From Syntrophomonadaceae bacterium (GTDB lineage Bacteria; Bacillota; Dethiobacteria; DTU022): a stretch of DNA of 6,304 nucleotides. Each line of letters starts with the position of its first letter. Position 1 is the stretch's first letter. A program made the translations under genes and the position numbers. Shown here in pieces: positions 5,643 to 6,304 of the stretch. Location of the stretch: the NCBI GenBank assembly GCA_007131435.1, contig SLQM01000245.1, forward strand, positions 1 through 6,304, written 5' to 3'. The notes beneath the pieces were generated by a model. It worked only from the letters and a program-made list of their open reading frames with translations, was not told the DNA's origin and did not search any database.

Positions 5643-6304
5643 TTACTGTTTAATAGGTGATCTATATTCTGAGATAGTTTTTTTAGCAAAATGGCATGAA
5701 GCATAATGGTCGCTTTCTATTTCATTAAAGTCCGGGACTTCTCTGCTGCAAATTTCTTCAGCCATGTAACAACGCTCGTGAAAAGGGCAACCAGGCGGAA
5801 CTTCTGTTGGGCTGGGAACATCTCCTTCCAGAATAATTCTTTTCTTTTCCACGAAAGGATCCGGGATTGCCGATAACAACACTCTAGTATAAGGATGTGC
5901 AGGATTTTCAAACAATTTATTTGAATCTGTAAGCTCAACTAACTTACCCAAATACATAACTGCTATTCGGTCGCTAATATGTTTAATTACGCTTAAATCG
6001 TGAGAGATAAACAGGTAAGTTAAATGATATTCCTGCTGCAAATCCTGCAATAGGTTCATCACCTGCGCCTGGATAGAAACATCAAGGCTCGATACTGGCT
6101 CATCACAAACAATAAAGGATGGATTGAGCGCAAGAGCACGGGCTATACCAATCCGCTGACGCTGTCCCCCGCTGAACTGGTGAGGATAGCGATTTAAAAC
6201 ATAATCTTCCAGGTCAACTACTTTTAGCAGCTCAGCGGCTTTTTCCCAGCGCTCTTTCTTATTCCCCTCCCCGTAAATATAGAGCGGCTCAGATACTATA
6301 TCGC
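5643..6304 (-). CDS. Oligopeptide/dipeptide ABC transporter ATP-binding protein, DppF/OppF type (5' end outside window)
   Basis: The frame is open from the window edge (first full codon at 6302) to TAA 5645-5643, giving 219 C-terminal residues. The GTG at 6062 is internal, because the frame continues upstream with conserved sequence: SEPLYIYGEG near the start, the signature FSGGQRQRIGIARALA at about 43-58, Walker B FIVCDEP (63-69) with Glu68, the D-loop SSLDVSIQAQ, and the switch His101 in FISHDLSV. The C-terminal oligopeptide/HPY region includes NPAHPYT, and four cysteines spaced CX5CX6CX17C (172, 178, 185, 203), which in related proteins can hold an iron-sulfur cluster. Signature and SEPL context favour DppF/OppF over DppD/OppD. 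Walker A and Q-loop lie beyond base 6304. The protein would energise a peptide-type importer whose likely binding protein is the next gene, 145 bases downstream; the permeases are expected upstream. Confidence 0.92.
   Translation of the reverse strand, partial: DIVSEPLYIYGEGNKKERWEKAAELLKVVDLEDYVLNRYPHQFSGGQRQRIGIARALALNPSFIVCDEPVSSLDVSIQAQVMNLLQDLQQEYHLTYLFISHDLSVIKHISDRIAVMYLGKLVELTDSNKLFENPAHPYTRVLLSAIPDPFVEKKRIILEGDVPSPTEVPPGCPFHERCYMAEEICSREVPDFNEIESDHYASCHFAKKTISEYRSPIKQ

Noticed and set aside
5274..5706. Plus-strand open frames over the signal peptide and the dppF-binding protein gap
   Set aside because: They are antisense to the lipoprotein signal and acidic linker; their Ser/Thr/Pro-rich products are the mirror of Asp/Glu/Val codons.
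5643..6062. A separate 139-residue gene starting at GTG 6062
   Set aside because: The frame continues upstream to the window edge with the ABC signature, Walker B and D-loop, so 6062 is an internal codon of one longer ATPase.

Overview
The window looks like a piece of a chromosome from an anaerobic Gram-positive bacterium, probably a member of the Clostridia. This is an inference from strong AGGAGG-type ribosome binding sites, TTG and GTG start codons, a lipoprotein-type solute-binding protein and a DUF1667 protein of the kind found with anaerobic glycerol-3-phosphate/FAD oxidoreductase genes. No species can be named. There are no RNA genes, insertion sequences, CRISPR arrays or phage genes, and six protein genes fill most of the DNA.

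Layout. (1) Bases 1-284, plus strand: the 3' end of a DUF1667 gene, followed by a strong intrinsic terminator (352-378). (2) Bases 457-3772, plus strand: a self-contained transcription unit with a good -10 promoter element, a FadD-like acyl-CoA ligase (540-2252), a LivG-type ABC ATPase (2255-3022) and a LivF-type ABC ATPase (3023-3772). The three genes are separated by 2 and 0 bases. (3) Bases 3819-3843: a GC-rich hairpin between convergent units, probably terminating both. (4) Bases 3887-6304, minus strand: the downstream end of an oligopeptide/dipeptide ABC transporter operon. It holds a DppF/OppF-type ATPase, cut by the window edge, then a 145-base gap, then a family 5 solute-binding lipoprotein.

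How the genes may work together. The acyl-CoA ligase and the two Liv-type ATPases are tightly coupled, yet no LivH/LivM permease or LivK binding protein lies in the unit, which has its own promoter and is closed by a hairpin. One reading is an uptake-and-activation module: a carboxylic acid (fatty, branched-chain or aromatic) enters through a HAAT-family transporter whose membrane parts are encoded elsewhere, and is trapped as its CoA thioester. Both ATPases carry extra segments compared with typical LivG and LivF. The minus-strand operon is a conventional peptide-type importer whose permeases should lie beyond base 6304.

I found no clearly new biological system. The ligase-LivG-LivF unit without permeases is the most interesting part. 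The start of the ligase is better placed at GTG 540 than at the upstream ATG 504.
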